Source: Salinicoccus hispanicus (GTDB taxonomy: Bacteria; Bacillota; Bacilli; Staphylococcales; Salinicoccaceae). From it: a stretch of 64,000 nt of DNA. The DNA is taken from positions 124,001 to 188,000 of the forward strand of contig NZ_WUUK01000005.1 of the NCBI RefSeq assembly GCF_009831115.1, in the 5' to 3' direction. Within the stretch, counting starts at the first letter, position 1; each line of letters begins with the position of its first letter. The notes under the pieces were generated by a model that worked only from the letters and a program-made list of their open reading frames with translations, was not told where the DNA came from and ran no database searches. This document shows positions 52,364-61,987 of this stretch, piece by piece. Made by a program: the position numbers and the translations under genes.

Positions 52364-53101
52364 TCAACGTCTGAATCCGCCTTCACTATCGATTGTCTGA
52401 CCCGTAATCCATTTTCCTTCATTGCTGTGAAGAAAAAGTAGGAGGTTGGCAACATCATCCGGAGTGCCCCATCGTTTTGAATGGAACTGGTTCGCAATGT
52501 GGGTATATAATTCACTGTCTTTTTCAATATAGCCAGTATCTGTCGGGCCCGGGTTCACGGCATTCACCCTAATCCCTTGTTCTGCCATCGCATGAGAGGT
52601 TTGCGTCGCCAGATTGGCAATGGCTGCCTTCGACACTGCATAGGGAATTTCATCAGTCATCGGTCCCAAGTGCTGACCTGAGGAAAATAAAGTGATGCAT
52701 CCATCTCCTCCCTGGAATTGCTTATGAAATTCCTGAATCAGCAGCATGCTGGCAGTGACATTGGTGATCAGATGATTATTGATGTCATCGAATGACCAAG
52801 TGCCCATCTCACCGTGCGTACTGTAGGCATGGCATAGAATGAGATGATCGATGGGGCCATCGTTTGCCAGTTCTGAAATCAATTGGTCGATGCCTTCTTT
52901 GATGGATAGATCCGAATCCTTCAATCTTGTTATTTCACGGAAGGATGACGACTCTCCAGCATCGGGGTATTCCATGTATGTGTCATACTTGGAATTGCCA
53001 TGGACAAGCACTTCATAACCCGATGCTCTAAACTTATGTGCCAGAGTACTTCCAATGCCTTGTGGCCGACTGACGCCGGTAATCAATATGCGTTTTTTCA
53101 T
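52364..53101 (-). CDS. SDR family oxidoreductase (3-oxoacyl-reductase-like)
   Basis: 245 residues. The cofactor loop TGVSRPQGIGSTLA has an insertion relative to the classical TGxxxGIG. CHAYSTHG replaces NNAG. Ser is in LFSSGQHLG and Tyr-x3-Lys in PYAVSKAAIANLA. It ends ITGQTIDSEGGFRR. These features fit the SDR group often annotated as NAD-dependent epimerase or 3-ketoacyl-ACP reductase; substrate unknown. The terminal codons of a second, lost copy are at 50525-50569. Confidence 0.85.
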   Translation of the reverse strand: MKKRILITGVSRPQGIGSTLAHKFRASGYEVLVHGNSKYDTYMEYPDAGESSSFREITRLKDSDLSIKEGIDQLISELANDGPIDHLILCHAYSTHGEMGTWSFDDINNHLITNVTASMLLIQEFHKQFQGGDGCITLFSSGQHLGPMTDEIPYAVSKAAIANLATQTSHAMAEQGIRVNAVNPGPTDTGYIEKDSELYTHIANQFHSKRWGTPDDVANLLLFLHSNEGKWITGQTIDSEGGFRR

Positions 53102-53203
53102 GATCTGATTCTCCTAGAGACTGCTTATTTTTCTAATGAGTCCAAGTATATTTGCTGGATATACCTGATAAAGCAAATTGAATAACAGGATAATCCCGAT
53201 GTC

Positions 53204-54481
53204 CTATACATCTCTTCCTTCATTATGTGCATGAAGAAAACTCAGAATTTCTTCCAGAGACTGTTTGCTCGCTTTGGCATTAGTTTTCTTGGACCCGCCA
53301 AAGTTCATCGTCATCTTACCAATCTTCATGTTTACATTGGCCGGCATCTGATGAAAATTGTAAGGAAAGGAAATAAAATGACCGCCCGCTTCATAAATCA
53401 AATATTTATCTCTGACATCTTCTCTCTGCGCTTCTATGTTTTCTGTATGGGATTTAGATGGCCAGAGCTGGTCGTCTCCGCCTGCGATAACCAGAAGCGG
53501 ACAGGTGATTTTCTGTACATCTATCCGGCTTTCAGAGGCTTTTTCAGTTCGCAATGACTTGTCCCATACATCTAGAAAGTTGAACGGCTTTTTCATAATC
53601 CAGCCTTTCATGGATTTCAATATCATTCTCATTGAGAACTTCATTTTAAGGAATGGCAATGGCGCATCATTCTGCACCCATCCGGTGATTGGTGCGAACA
53701 TGCCATTTTTCATGCCCGAAGTGATGTGGATGGATGGCGCACCAGCTATGATCGAATGGTAGCCGTCATATTTCTCACCGAGAAGCAGGACCAGTTCAGC
53801 CCCTTTCGAGTAGCCGATCAAATTGACACTGCCATTACTGTTCTCATGGGACTTAAGAAACGCTGCAGCATCTTTGAAGTATTCCAGTTCTATGTTTTCA
53901 AGGTTCGGTCTGAGACCAGTATCATTAAAGTAGGATAGCGCAAGGACCAGGTAGCCCTCTGAGGCAAGATAGGACGAGGCATGTGACTCATTCCCTCCAT
54001 CGGATCCACTCAGTATGATGACGGAAGGATACTTCCCTCCACCAGAAGGTGCATACAAGTTTCCAACAATTCCACTCTCAGTGATATCCAGTCTTTTTAC
54101 ATCATCGTTCATGAATTTTATTGAGATATCTTTTGAATCCATGATCTCTTCCTGATGTCTTAATTGAAATTTCACAGAAAGATTCCGGTCTGTCTTCTTT
54201 ACGAAATAATCATCTTCATCTGTCTCCTTGAGAATCATCGACCACAGCAAACCTGCAGCATCCTCTGAATCATATGTACCTTCAATCGGTATATCTATAG
54301 CCAGATCTACAATCCCGGAATCTTTTACCAAAAATGATGCATACGAATGAAACAGCTTATTTTCCTCGTCGAACATCTCTGCACTGATGTGAATTATATC
54401 CCCAGGCGTACAATCTATTGCTTTTAGATTCAGTGGCTGGTCAATAAGCAGTTCATCTTGTTCCATAACTATTCTCGACAT
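53204..54481 (-). CDS. acyl-CoA thioesterase / BAAT family hydrolase
   Basis: 425 residues. The N-terminal beta-sandwich (LLIDQPLNLKAIDCTPGDII) is the BAAT/acyl-CoA thioester hydrolase N domain. The C-terminal alpha/beta hydrolase has the nucleophile in LIGYSKGAELVLLL, the Asp region in VIAGGDDQLWPS and the His in YEAGGHFISFP. The usual nucleophile in this family is Cys or Ser; here it is Ser. It likely cleaves acyl-CoA or related esters. It is divergent from a NUDIX gene. Bacterial members lack a clear physiological role. Confidence 0.87.
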   Translation of the reverse strand: MSRIVMEQDELLIDQPLNLKAIDCTPGDIIHISAEMFDEENKLFHSYASFLVKDSGIVDLAIDIPIEGTYDSEDAAGLLWSMILKETDEDDYFVKKTDRNLSVKFQLRHQEEIMDSKDISIKFMNDDVKRLDITESGIVGNLYAPSGGGKYPSVIILSGSDGGNESHASSYLASEGYLVLALSYFNDTGLRPNLENIELEYFKDAAAFLKSHENSNGSVNLIGYSKGAELVLLLGEKYDGYHSIIAGAPSIHITSGMKNGMFAPITGWVQNDAPLPFLKMKFSMRMILKSMKGWIMKKPFNFLDVWDKSLRTEKASESRIDVQKITCPLLVIAGGDDQLWPSKSHTENIEAQREDVRDKYLIYEAGGHFISFPYNFHQMPANVNMKIGKMTMNFGGSKKTNAKASKQSLEEILSFLHAHNEGRDV

Positions 54482-54594
54482 AGTCAGTCTCCTTTATGAT
54501 CTAAAAACAACTTCATATGAAATGTCTAAAAATTTCGTCTTATTTCAGTTATAATTATACACGAAGAAATTCTAAAACAGAAAGAGGCAAAGAA

Positions 54595-55008
54595 ATGTCA
54601 TTCACACCACCAAAACATATTGTGTCTGCTGCAACGATTGTATTGAATGATAATGATGAGATACTTCTGATCAATGGACCAAAGAGAGGATGGGAAATGC
54701 CTGGAGGACAGGTTGAAGAAGGTGAATCTCTGACAGCAGCGGCAATCCGGGAAACGAAGGAAGAAGCAGGAATTGATGTGGAAATCATCAAGTTCTGCGG
54801 CATATACCAGAATGTCCGAAGATCCATATGCAACAGCCTATTTCTCGCAAAGCCAGTCGGCGGAGAGCCGACAACTTCGCCTGAGAGCCTTGAAGTTGGC
54901 TACTTCCCGATTGAAGAAGGACTATCCATGGTCAAGGTCAGCAATTTCCGAGAGCGAATTGAGAAGTGCCTCGATGAGACAGTCCACCCATTCTTTGTAG
55001 AGTTCTAG
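54595..55008 (+). CDS. NUDIX hydrolase
   Basis: 137 residues with Nudix box GGQVEEGESLTAAAIRETKE then EAGI, fitting GX5EX7REUXEEXGU. It begins MSFTPPKHIVSAATIVLND. The upstream frame to 54517 is open, but GAGG supports ATG at 54595. Residues around SICNSLFLAKPVGGEPTTSP are typical of MutT-like NTP pyrophosphohydrolases. It is divergent from the thioesterase gene. Confidence 0.87.
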   Translation: MSFTPPKHIVSAATIVLNDNDEILLINGPKRGWEMPGGQVEEGESLTAAAIRETKEEAGIDVEIIKFCGIYQNVRRSICNSLFLAKPVGGEPTTSPESLEVGYFPIEEGLSMVKVSNFRERIEKCLDETVHPFFVEF

Positions 55009-55165
55009 AAATAGATTTCAGAATGAATTATTAAATTGACCGGACGTATTCGAACACTATGTCGTTTGGTTCATTCTCAATATCCTTTTGAATGATCTCT
55101 TCTAAAAAATATAGATCCATGTGCCTCGTTGATTTAATTCTTTTCTACCACATCAATAATAAAAC

Positions 55166-55197
55166 AAGCCCTGGAAGTTGAATCTCCCCCAGGACTT
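55166..55197 (-). terminator. terminator of the phosphatase gene
   Basis: AAGTCCTGG and CCAGGGCTT on the minus strand (55197-55189 with 55174-55166), then TGTTTTATTATT. Confidence 0.7.
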
Positions 55198-55222
55198 GCT
55201 TTATAAATTCATATACTGCCGA

Positions 55223-57043
55223 TTACTCGGCAGATTTGTAGATGCCGAACTCATCGATGAGTTCCACTGTGCGCTCTTCGCCAAGATGAAGGTCGCCACT
55301 TACCTGATACATGCTTACGACCATTTCATTGTCCACGACTTCATACACTGCGAAGTTCTGTGTGGAGGAGTCGCGGTTGTTGGAGTGGGACTCTTCAAAT
55401 GCATCTGTTTCCTGCGGCTGGTAGCCGAAAGCGAACAGGCTGTTGTAGTAGTCCATATCTTCCTGGGTCATCCAGTCAAGGTTCGGTCTGACTTCATGCA
55501 GATGGTCGACACCTTTTTCAAAGACGTTGTCGTACTCCTTCGTTCCGCCTGTATTCGGCAGAATGTAAGTTGTACCTTCAGGGTTATCGAGATACTCTAT
55601 GCCATTCTCACCTACGAATGTGCTTACATCTTCAACTTCACCATTCGAGAAGTTTTCTTCAGATGGGATGTGCTTGAGTGAATGAGTTCTGGAAATGACA
55701 TGGTCATGCCCTTGAAGTGCAACATCTACATCAAGTTCATCAATCAGTGCCGTCAGCTCTTCTCTGACAAGCTGTACATCTTCATCCTGCAAGGAGTGGT
55801 AGGATTTTGAATAGAGCGGCTTGTGGTAGTTCAATACGATCCATTCTGCACCATCTTCTCTCGCCTGCTCTATATCCTCACGGATCCAGTCCATCTGTTC
55901 TTGTCCAATTGCTTTACCTTCAGGATTGTCATCGGATTCCTTGTTGTCATTTGTATTCAATGTTACAAAATGAACGCCGTTATAGTCATAGGAATAGTAT
56001 GAACCACCTGAGATGGCTTCGTTGGTTACAGGCACGTTCACGTGCTCGTTGAATTTCTCGACAACCGGGTCATCGCCATACTGCAGCGTATATTCATCAT
56101 GATTACCAGGTGCAACCGCCATGGCAGTCTGCATGAAGGATGAACGGGAACGCTCGTAGAGATCGATCCATTCATCTTCCACTTCTGCCACTTCGACCAC
56201 ATCACCTGTATGCATGACGAAGTCTGCATCTCCCGCTGTCGCAAGTGCATGTTCGAGGGTATCCGCACCAAATGCCGCTTCATTGCGTACATTTTCATTC
56301 CAGAACGCATTCTGAGTATCTGTATAGTGGATAAACTTGAAAGCTTCGCCAGCTTCACCTGAAGTCTTGAACTGTCCGACTTCACTCATGTAATCCGCTT
56401 CACTGCCTACTTTGTAGTAATATGTCTTATTCGGTTCAAGATCAGTCGCTTTCGCTTTGTAGGAATGCTCAGTAACGTCAATCAGTTCCATGTGACCATA
56501 GTCGCCGGACATCCAGTCATCACCATGCGCCTGGGCATCTGTATAGTAGCCATTGATGATTGGTTCGCCGTTCTCATCTTCCATCGGCTCCCCTTCTTCG
56601 TCTTCCGCTATTTCAGCGAAGATGTAGTTGCCGTGCTGATCACGCTCACCAAAGCTTGATGTCACTTCAGTCGCCTCTGCTTCGAATGCCATCGCATCGT
56701 CGAAGTTGCCGGATTCAGAAACCCATACCATCGGATTCTCGGCAAGTTCAGTCGTGTACCAGTTGAAGGCCATTTCAGTTGTCGTATCACCATTGAAAGT
56801 GGTGATGATTCTATTTGGCATATTATTTACTTCGATCTCCGCTACTTCCGGCTTGGCATCAGTGAGGACAGGATTGAATTCCTGCTCTTCTGTTTCCGGT
56901 TCGGAATCAGGGGCGATTGGACCACCACCACCTGAAGCTTGTGCAATCGGACTTGCCAGTGCTGATGTAATCAAGATGAGTATGATCAGGGTGATCATAC
57001 TGATTGCTAGAAAACGCTTATCGAGAAACTGTTTGAAAGCCAT
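55223..57043 (-). CDS. secreted purple acid phosphatase-like metallophosphoesterase
   Basis: 606 residues. An N-terminal hydrophobic segment (ISMITLIILILITSALASPI) acts as signal peptide or anchor. A fibronectin-like purple acid phosphatase N domain follows (MPNRIITTFNGDTTTEMAFN; YYYKVGSEADY). The metallophosphoesterase domain has its ligands in IHYTDTQ, MHTGDVVE, PGNHDE, LNYHKPLY and LQGHDHV. It would release phosphate from organic esters outside the cell. A PhoP-box-like array precedes the gene. The family and location are secure; the substrate is not. Confidence 0.9.
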   Translation of the reverse strand: MAFKQFLDKRFLAISMITLIILILITSALASPIAQASGGGGPIAPDSEPETEEQEFNPVLTDAKPEVAEIEVNNMPNRIITTFNGDTTTEMAFNWYTTELAENPMVWVSESGNFDDAMAFEAEATEVTSSFGERDQHGNYIFAEIAEDEEGEPMEDENGEPIINGYYTDAQAHGDDWMSGDYGHMELIDVTEHSYKAKATDLEPNKTYYYKVGSEADYMSEVGQFKTSGEAGEAFKFIHYTDTQNAFWNENVRNEAAFGADTLEHALATAGDADFVMHTGDVVEVAEVEDEWIDLYERSRSSFMQTAMAVAPGNHDEYTLQYGDDPVVEKFNEHVNVPVTNEAISGGSYYSYDYNGVHFVTLNTNDNKESDDNPEGKAIGQEQMDWIREDIEQAREDGAEWIVLNYHKPLYSKSYHSLQDEDVQLVREELTALIDELDVDVALQGHDHVISRTHSLKHIPSEENFSNGEVEDVSTFVGENGIEYLDNPEGTTYILPNTGGTKEYDNVFEKGVDHLHEVRPNLDWMTQEDMDYYNSLFAFGYQPQETDAFEESHSNNRDSSTQNFAVYEVVDNEMVVSMYQVSGDLHLGEERTVELIDEFGIYKSAE

Positions 57044-57093
57044 TCTTAGATACCCTCCTATTTATAGATGCAATATGATACATTGCATAATTA

Positions 57094-57135
57094 ATTATAG
57101 AAGAGGAATGTTAACTGCATCTTAAGATTATGTAA
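57094..57135 (-). promoter_or_regulatory. PhoP-box-like array and -10 box of the phosphatase gene
   Basis: On the minus strand three TTAACA-like repeats, TTACAT (57135-57130), TTAAGA (57125-57120) and TTAACA (57114-57109), are spaced 10-11 bp. A perfect TATAAT (57099-57094) follows. This resembles the TT(A/T/C)A(C/T)A tandem repeats bound by PhoP in Bacillus under phosphate limitation. Confidence 0.5.
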
Positions 57136-57243
57136 GGAAGGCTTTACATAGGGAATTCATCCAGAAACAGAACGTAATTATATTAAACCAGGAAACTTTA
57201 TAAATTATATATTTCCTAACAATATGTATGGTTCTTGCACAAC

Positions 57244-57282
57244 AATAGCAGCTGGAACCTGTTTCAAGTTCCAACTGCTATT
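57244..57282. terminator. terminator of the repeat lipoprotein gene
   Basis: AATAGCAGCTGGAAC (57244-57258) pairs with GTTCCAACTGCTATT (57268-57282) with one mismatch. Confidence 0.7.
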
Positions 57283-57291
57283 CAGTTGCAT

Positions 57292-58110
57292 CTACCGTTC
57301 AGTAAGCACCACCTTCGGAACCCACTCGATGGTAATTACTTCTCCCGTTTCGAATGCGGTTGTAAATTCCGTTGTGCCTCCGTACGCCAAACTCCCTAAG
57401 GCGAATCGTGATTTCTCATAGTCTTTGATGACGTTCACTTTCAAATATCCAAGGGTTTCGCTCTCTTCCAGGCTGATGTCATATAGGCCAGCCGGGAAGT
57501 CTTCTCCAACTACCCATTGCCCCGGTGAAAGTTCAGTGACTTCGTCTGTCTCATATGGAGTGAAGTCGACATCATCTATTCCTGTAATCTCGAGTTCATG
57601 TCCCTCGTCTAGAAAAATCACTACTTCACCCGGTCTCGATTGGTTGGAATCATCCGATACTTCGCTCATGGTTGCACTCAAAGTCATGCGTTCTGCTTCG
57701 TCGTAGATGAAAAGGTTGCCATACCCTTCGGTCACAGTGGCGCGGTATCGACCGATAGGAATATCTTCACCAACCGTGAATGTGCCTTCCCCTAAAGTCG
57801 TTGCTTCACCTTGGTTCATCAGATGGCTGTAGTCCAATGTTTCAACCTCATCTGTCTCTGTTTCTGGTGCTTCCGTTACATTATCGTCCGTTATGCTTTC
57901 TTCTGTCGTCGTTTCTTCCACTATCCCACTTGTGTCTGAGTCAGTTGTTTCTGCCGTATCCGCTGGTTCGCTTGCTACATCTTCCGTGTCTTCTGATATT
58001 ACGGAGTTGATGACGTCTGCAATCGCATCAAAAGGATTGCTGCAGCCGCCCAGGATTGCACCTGTCAGAACGATTGCTGCAAGATTTGCAGACTTCTTTT
58101 TATTTTTCAT
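57292..58110 (-). CDS. lipoprotein with two VGEDxPxGxY modules
   Basis: 272 residues. The signal peptide from ATG 58110 (GAGGGACG site) ends in lipobox LGGC. An acidic Thr/Glu/Ser stalk of about 80 residues follows. Two modules then start GEGTFTVGEDIPIGRYRATV and SPGQWVVGEDFPAGLYDISL, each followed by a strand-rich region (GNLFIYDEAERM; GYLKVNVIKDYEKS). The motif G-x-W/F-x-VG-x-D-x-P-x-G-x-Y recurs in many Gram-positive secreted proteins of unknown role. The protein would be surface displayed. No partner gene is evident. Confidence 0.78.
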   Translation of the reverse strand: MKNKKKSANLAAIVLTGAILGGCSNPFDAIADVINSVISEDTEDVASEPADTAETTDSDTSGIVEETTTEESITDDNVTEAPETETDEVETLDYSHLMNQGEATTLGEGTFTVGEDIPIGRYRATVTEGYGNLFIYDEAERMTLSATMSEVSDDSNQSRPGEVVIFLDEGHELEITGIDDVDFTPYETDEVTELSPGQWVVGEDFPAGLYDISLEESETLGYLKVNVIKDYEKSRFALGSLAYGGTTEFTTAFETGEVITIEWVPKVVLTER

Positions 58111-58156
58111 ATTCGTCCCTCTTATATTCAATTTTCAGTTGACGCTCAGTGCCCAC

Positions 58157-58936
58157 TCAATTGCTACTTTCATCAAGACCCTTCTGTGTCTCACTCATTT
58201 TCCTGAAAGTCTCCTTCAGATTTTTATCATCCACCTTATCTGCATAATCCAGAAGCATCTGCTCATTCACATGATGATCAGTGATCTTGCCGAACTCTTC
58301 CTGGATTCTTCTGGCTTCCTTGCGTATACCTTTATGCTTCAAAGATGCAAGTTTGCCGAGATATCTTGCCGAGTACCTTAGCTTCTTCGCTTCCTTCCGA
58401 ATGTCATGTATCGCTTCATACTCATTCCGATCGACTTTGCGGTAGGCTGCCTTCAGTGCCTTATTCTTTTTCTCCAGACGTTCTGTGATGAAGTCGTTCC
58501 AGTCGGCATTGGTATTGAATATCAAACCATTCAGATCCGCTTCCACCGTCTCTATCGTTTTAAAGTTATTATCCGCTTCTACAAGCGTCCGCTCCATCTC
58601 TGCATTGCGCTCCTTATGGAGATACCTGAACATCTGCTGGTAGCTGTCACTCAGATCAGGGGATTTCACAGCGACCTGGTTACATAGATCAATCAGCACG
58701 TCCATTTCACGCAATGGTCCATATGCTTGGCCCAATCCTTTCAGCGCTTCATTCAGCTTGTCATACTTCTTTTCTTCAATTGTGGGTTTGAGGAAGCTCA
58801 GAAGGCTGCGCAGTTTCCTCGAATTCACACGCACCGCGTGGACGTTCTTCGGGTAATAGGGGTTGTTCAGGTAATCCGTATGCGACTGCTTCAGCCGGCG
58901 GGCACGTTTCGAGAGTACATCCTGCACTGTTTCCAT
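58157..58936 (-). CDS. CHAD domain protein
   Basis: 259 residues, all helical. The two CHAD signatures are VHAVRVNSRKLRSLLSFLKP and IHDIRKEAKKLRYSARYLGK, each with the conserved His and basic residues that bind polyphosphate in characterised CHAD proteins. No CYTH triphosphatase domain or gene accompanies it. It lies 47 bp upstream of the lipoprotein gene on the same strand. The nearby phosphatase with a PhoP-like box hints at a phosphate-related setting, but that is inference. Confidence 0.88.
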   Translation of the reverse strand: METVQDVLSKRARRLKQSHTDYLNNPYYPKNVHAVRVNSRKLRSLLSFLKPTIEEKKYDKLNEALKGLGQAYGPLREMDVLIDLCNQVAVKSPDLSDSYQQMFRYLHKERNAEMERTLVEADNNFKTIETVEADLNGLIFNTNADWNDFITERLEKKNKALKAAYRKVDRNEYEAIHDIRKEAKKLRYSARYLGKLASLKHKGIRKEARRIQEEFGKITDHHVNEQMLLDYADKVDDKNLKETFRKMSETQKGLDESSN

Positions 58937-59189
58937 CTTCTACACCTCATTCAATGTTTTGATCCCTTCCGGACCATCCAAGCATAACGACGTTTCTATC
59001 TCTATATATACCTTATCCAGAGAAATTCTACAACCCGGCCAGAGGCTCCAAGGTCGGGCAAGGAAATGTAATTCCTGAATTGAACAATTGTCTTTTCACA
59101 AAATCGCCTTATTGGATGGCGCTACGCATGTTTGAGAAGTCATATCGGGGATACACTGTATATTGAATAAAATATATGGAGGTTTTAAA

Positions 59190-60281
59190 ATGGCGCAATT
59201 CGTATTCCAGTCCCCAGGCAAGTATATACAAGGTCAGGGTGTTCTCGCTAAGCTTGGTGAAGAAACGCAGAAACTGGCCAAAAAGCCACTATTGATCTCT
59301 GATGAAATGGTATGGTCCATCACCAGCGGGACCATCAAGGAAAGCTTCAACACTGTCGATATTGACTTTGCCTATGAAGAATTCAATGGAGAGGCATCTG
59401 AAGTGGAAATAGACAGATTGAGTGAAGCCGGTAAAAATAATGATGTCGATATCGTCATCGGTGTCGGCGGCGGCAAGACGCTTGATACTTCAAAAGCCAT
59501 CGCTGACAATCTGAAGACACCGGTCATCATCGTGCCGACGACAGCTTCTACGGATGCACCGACAAGTTCACTTTCCGTCATCTACTCCGATGAAGGTGAA
59601 TTCACAGGATATAGATTCTACGATAAAAATCCAGATCTGATCATCGTCGATTCCAACGTCGTAGTCAACGCACCGATCAAACTCTTCGCTTCAGGCATGA
59701 GTGATGCGATGGCAACGCTTGTCGAAGCGAGAGCAACACTGAACAGAAAAGGTGAAACGATGGTCGGTGGCCAGCCGACACTTGCTTCCATCGCAATTGC
59801 TGAAAAATGTGAGGAAACACTGTTCAAGCACGGACATGCAGCCTTCCAGGCAGCTTCCAAAGGACTCGTGACACCTCAAGTGAATGCAGTGATCGAAGCC
59901 AATACACTCCTCTCAGGTCTTGGTTTCGAAAACGGTGGACTGGCTGCAGCGCACGCCATCCACAACGGCTTCACCACGCTGTCCGGTGATATCCACCACC
60001 TGTCACATGGCGAGAAAGTAACCTACGGCACACTGGTACAGCTGCTGCTCGAAAACAGTTCTGATGAGAAGATGTTCAAATATATCGATTTCTACAAGAG
60101 CATCGGCATGCCGACCACTCTGAAGGAAATGCACCTTGAGGATGCAAGTTTCGAAGACCTCGTGAAAGTCGGCAAGCTCGCAATCGATCCAAACGACACA
60201 TTCGCGAACTTGAGCGATAAGATCACCGCTGAAGACGTGGCGAACGCCATCCTTGCAGTCAACGAACTGAGCAACAGATAA
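59190..60281 (+). CDS. gldA: glycerol dehydrogenase
   Basis: 363 residues of the iron/zinc alcohol dehydrogenase fold. NAD motif GVGGGKTLDTSKA, PTTASTDAPTSSLSV, and the metal ligands in SGMSDAMAT, AAHAIHNGF and HHLSHGEKV match GldA, which oxidises glycerol to dihydroxyacetone. TGGAGG supports ATG at 59190 rather than the upstream frame. Monocistronic, with a strong terminator. In halotolerant bacteria it could serve glycerol catabolism; no dihydroxyacetone kinase is adjacent. Confidence 0.92.
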   Translation: MAQFVFQSPGKYIQGQGVLAKLGEETQKLAKKPLLISDEMVWSITSGTIKESFNTVDIDFAYEEFNGEASEVEIDRLSEAGKNNDVDIVIGVGGGKTLDTSKAIADNLKTPVIIVPTTASTDAPTSSLSVIYSDEGEFTGYRFYDKNPDLIIVDSNVVVNAPIKLFASGMSDAMATLVEARATLNRKGETMVGGQPTLASIAIAEKCEETLFKHGHAAFQAASKGLVTPQVNAVIEANTLLSGLGFENGGLAAAHAIHNGFTTLSGDIHHLSHGEKVTYGTLVQLLLENSSDEKMFKYIDFYKSIGMPTTLKEMHLEDASFEDLVKVGKLAIDPNDTFANLSDKITAEDVANAILAVNELSNR

Positions 60282-60294
60282 TATACGATTAGAG

Positions 60295-60323
60295 CTGGCA
60301 GGAAGCTTCCTGCCAGTTTTTTT
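60295..60323 (+). terminator. terminator after gldA
   Basis: CTGGCAGGAAGCTTCCTGCCAG (written as arms CTGGCAGGAAG and CTTCCTGCCAG, 60295-60316), then seven T residues. Confidence 0.9.
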
Positions 60324-60428
60324 GTGCAGACATAAAGAGATTTCATTTTCCTAAATACGATTGAAACGGGTATGAAGATATTGAAAGGTAATATCAGACA
60401 AAATACATCGGTCGGAGGATGATATCAT

Positions 60429-61934
60429 ATGGAAAAAGAAGTGCTGATTGTCGGTGCAGGTCCCACCGGGCTGGCGCTCGGACTTGGTCTGGAGAAACAA
60501 GGTGTGCCTTTTCGAATCATTGATAAGAATACCGGTCCAGGAACGACTTCCAGAGCGATGGTCATCCACGCAAGAACGCTAGAGTTCTACCGTCAGCTTG
60601 GAGTCGCGCACAAGCTGACGGATGCCGGTATTGTAGAAGATGCGGTCCACTTATATAAGAATAGACAGGCAGTCGCCAGAGTACCGCTTGGGGAGATGGG
60701 CAGAGGACTCAGCCCCTACCCTTTCGTACTGAGTCTGGCGCAGGATATCCATGAATCGATTCTGATCGAACATCTGAAATCGAAGGGTATTGAAGTGGAA
60801 TGGCAGACGTCACTGGTTGATTTCGAGGAAAAGGCGGATCATCTGGAAGCGGCAATCAGCAGGAATGGCAGACAGTGCGATTCAAGGTTTGCCTATATAT
60901 GCGGCTGTGACGGTGCCCACAGTACTGTCAGAAAGCAGCTGAATATCGGATTCCCCGGCGGAACGTACAGCCAGGTGTTCTTTGTGGCGGATACGGTGAA
61001 TGAAAAACCGTTCAAAGGATTTTCCGCCGGTTTCCGTGGCAGTGATTTCAAGCTGGCGTTGAATATCCGGACAACAGGCAATGTACGGCTGATCGGCATC
61101 ATACCCGAGTCCTTGCTTGAGGATGGACCGCCGGAAACATTTTCTCCTCTCATCCCCCATGTGGAGAAAGTACTGCCTGTCAAAGTCGGCAAAGTGAACT
61201 GGTATTCTTCTTATAAAGTTCACCATCGTGTGGCGGAAATATTCAGGCAGGGCCGTGTATTTATTTTAGGAGATGCCGCCCATATACACAGTCCGGCTGG
61301 TGGTCAGGGAATGAATACAGGCATCGGTGATGCCTTCAATCTGGCGTGGAAGCTTGCGATGGTGCTGCAGAACAGGATGGACGCACGCATTCTCGAGACA
61401 TATGAGACAGAACGGATCACCTTCGCCCGGAAGCTCGTGGCAACGACAGACCGGGCGTTCCAGCTCGTCATCGGCAGCAGGATGATCAGGAATATCGTAA
61501 TTCCAAAAGTGATACCGAAACTGTTTGGCATCAGGAAACTCAGGATGCAGGTATTTAAAATGCTTTCGCAGACAAAATTGAGCTATCGTGACAGTCCATT
61601 GAGCAGAGGGAAAGTCGGCGGTATTCGTGCCGGTGACCGTCTGCCTTGGATCAGAATGGATGATGGCGACAACTTCGAACCGCTGGAAAGTGCAGACTGG
61701 CAGATGCATGTCTATGGCAAGCCGAACACCAGCATCAAAAGACTGTCGGACATATACGGCATCCCACTCCACTACACCAGCTGGACGCAGGAGATGAAGC
61801 ATAGAGGCGTGAAGAAAGACTCAGCTTTCCTGGTCCGCCCCGATGGTCATATCGGAGTGGCTACGACAACGAGGCATACTGATGTCATCAAACAGTATGT
61901 GGAAGAATATGATATACGAATGGCATCATATTAA
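60429..61934 (+). CDS. FAD-dependent aromatic monooxygenase (PheA/TfdB group)
   Basis: 501 residues. It has the N-terminal FAD site VGAGPTGLALGLGLEKQG, the DG motif CGCDGAHSTVRK and the second FAD site ILGDAAHIHSPAGGQGMN followed by GIGDAFNLAWKL. A C-terminal thioredoxin-like domain (about residues 400-500) completes the group A flavin hydroxylase pattern. Such enzymes hydroxylate phenols, polyketides or drugs such as rifampicin. Substrate unknown. CGGAGGATG gives a good site. Monocistronic. Confidence 0.88.
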   Translation: MEKEVLIVGAGPTGLALGLGLEKQGVPFRIIDKNTGPGTTSRAMVIHARTLEFYRQLGVAHKLTDAGIVEDAVHLYKNRQAVARVPLGEMGRGLSPYPFVLSLAQDIHESILIEHLKSKGIEVEWQTSLVDFEEKADHLEAAISRNGRQCDSRFAYICGCDGAHSTVRKQLNIGFPGGTYSQVFFVADTVNEKPFKGFSAGFRGSDFKLALNIRTTGNVRLIGIIPESLLEDGPPETFSPLIPHVEKVLPVKVGKVNWYSSYKVHHRVAEIFRQGRVFILGDAAHIHSPAGGQGMNTGIGDAFNLAWKLAMVLQNRMDARILETYETERITFARKLVATTDRAFQLVIGSRMIRNIVIPKVIPKLFGIRKLRMQVFKMLSQTKLSYRDSPLSRGKVGGIRAGDRLPWIRMDDGDNFEPLESADWQMHVYGKPNTSIKRLSDIYGIPLHYTSWTQEMKHRGVKKDSAFLVRPDGHIGVATTTRHTDVIKQYVEEYDIRMASY

Positions 61935-61949
61935 TATACGATATTTAAA

Positions 61950-61983
61950 AAGGGATGACCCGCCAGTTGGCGGGCCATCCCTT
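61950..61983. terminator. bidirectional terminator
   Basis: AAGGGATGACCCGCCA (61950-61965) pairs with TGGCGGGCCATCCCTT (61968-61983) with one mismatch, between convergent genes. Confidence 0.85.
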
Positions 61984-61987
61984 CTCT

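Noticed and set aside
55178-55681. 167-residue plus-strand frame over the phosphatase 3' end
   Set aside because: Antisense to a complete metallophosphoesterase gene; no ribosome site.
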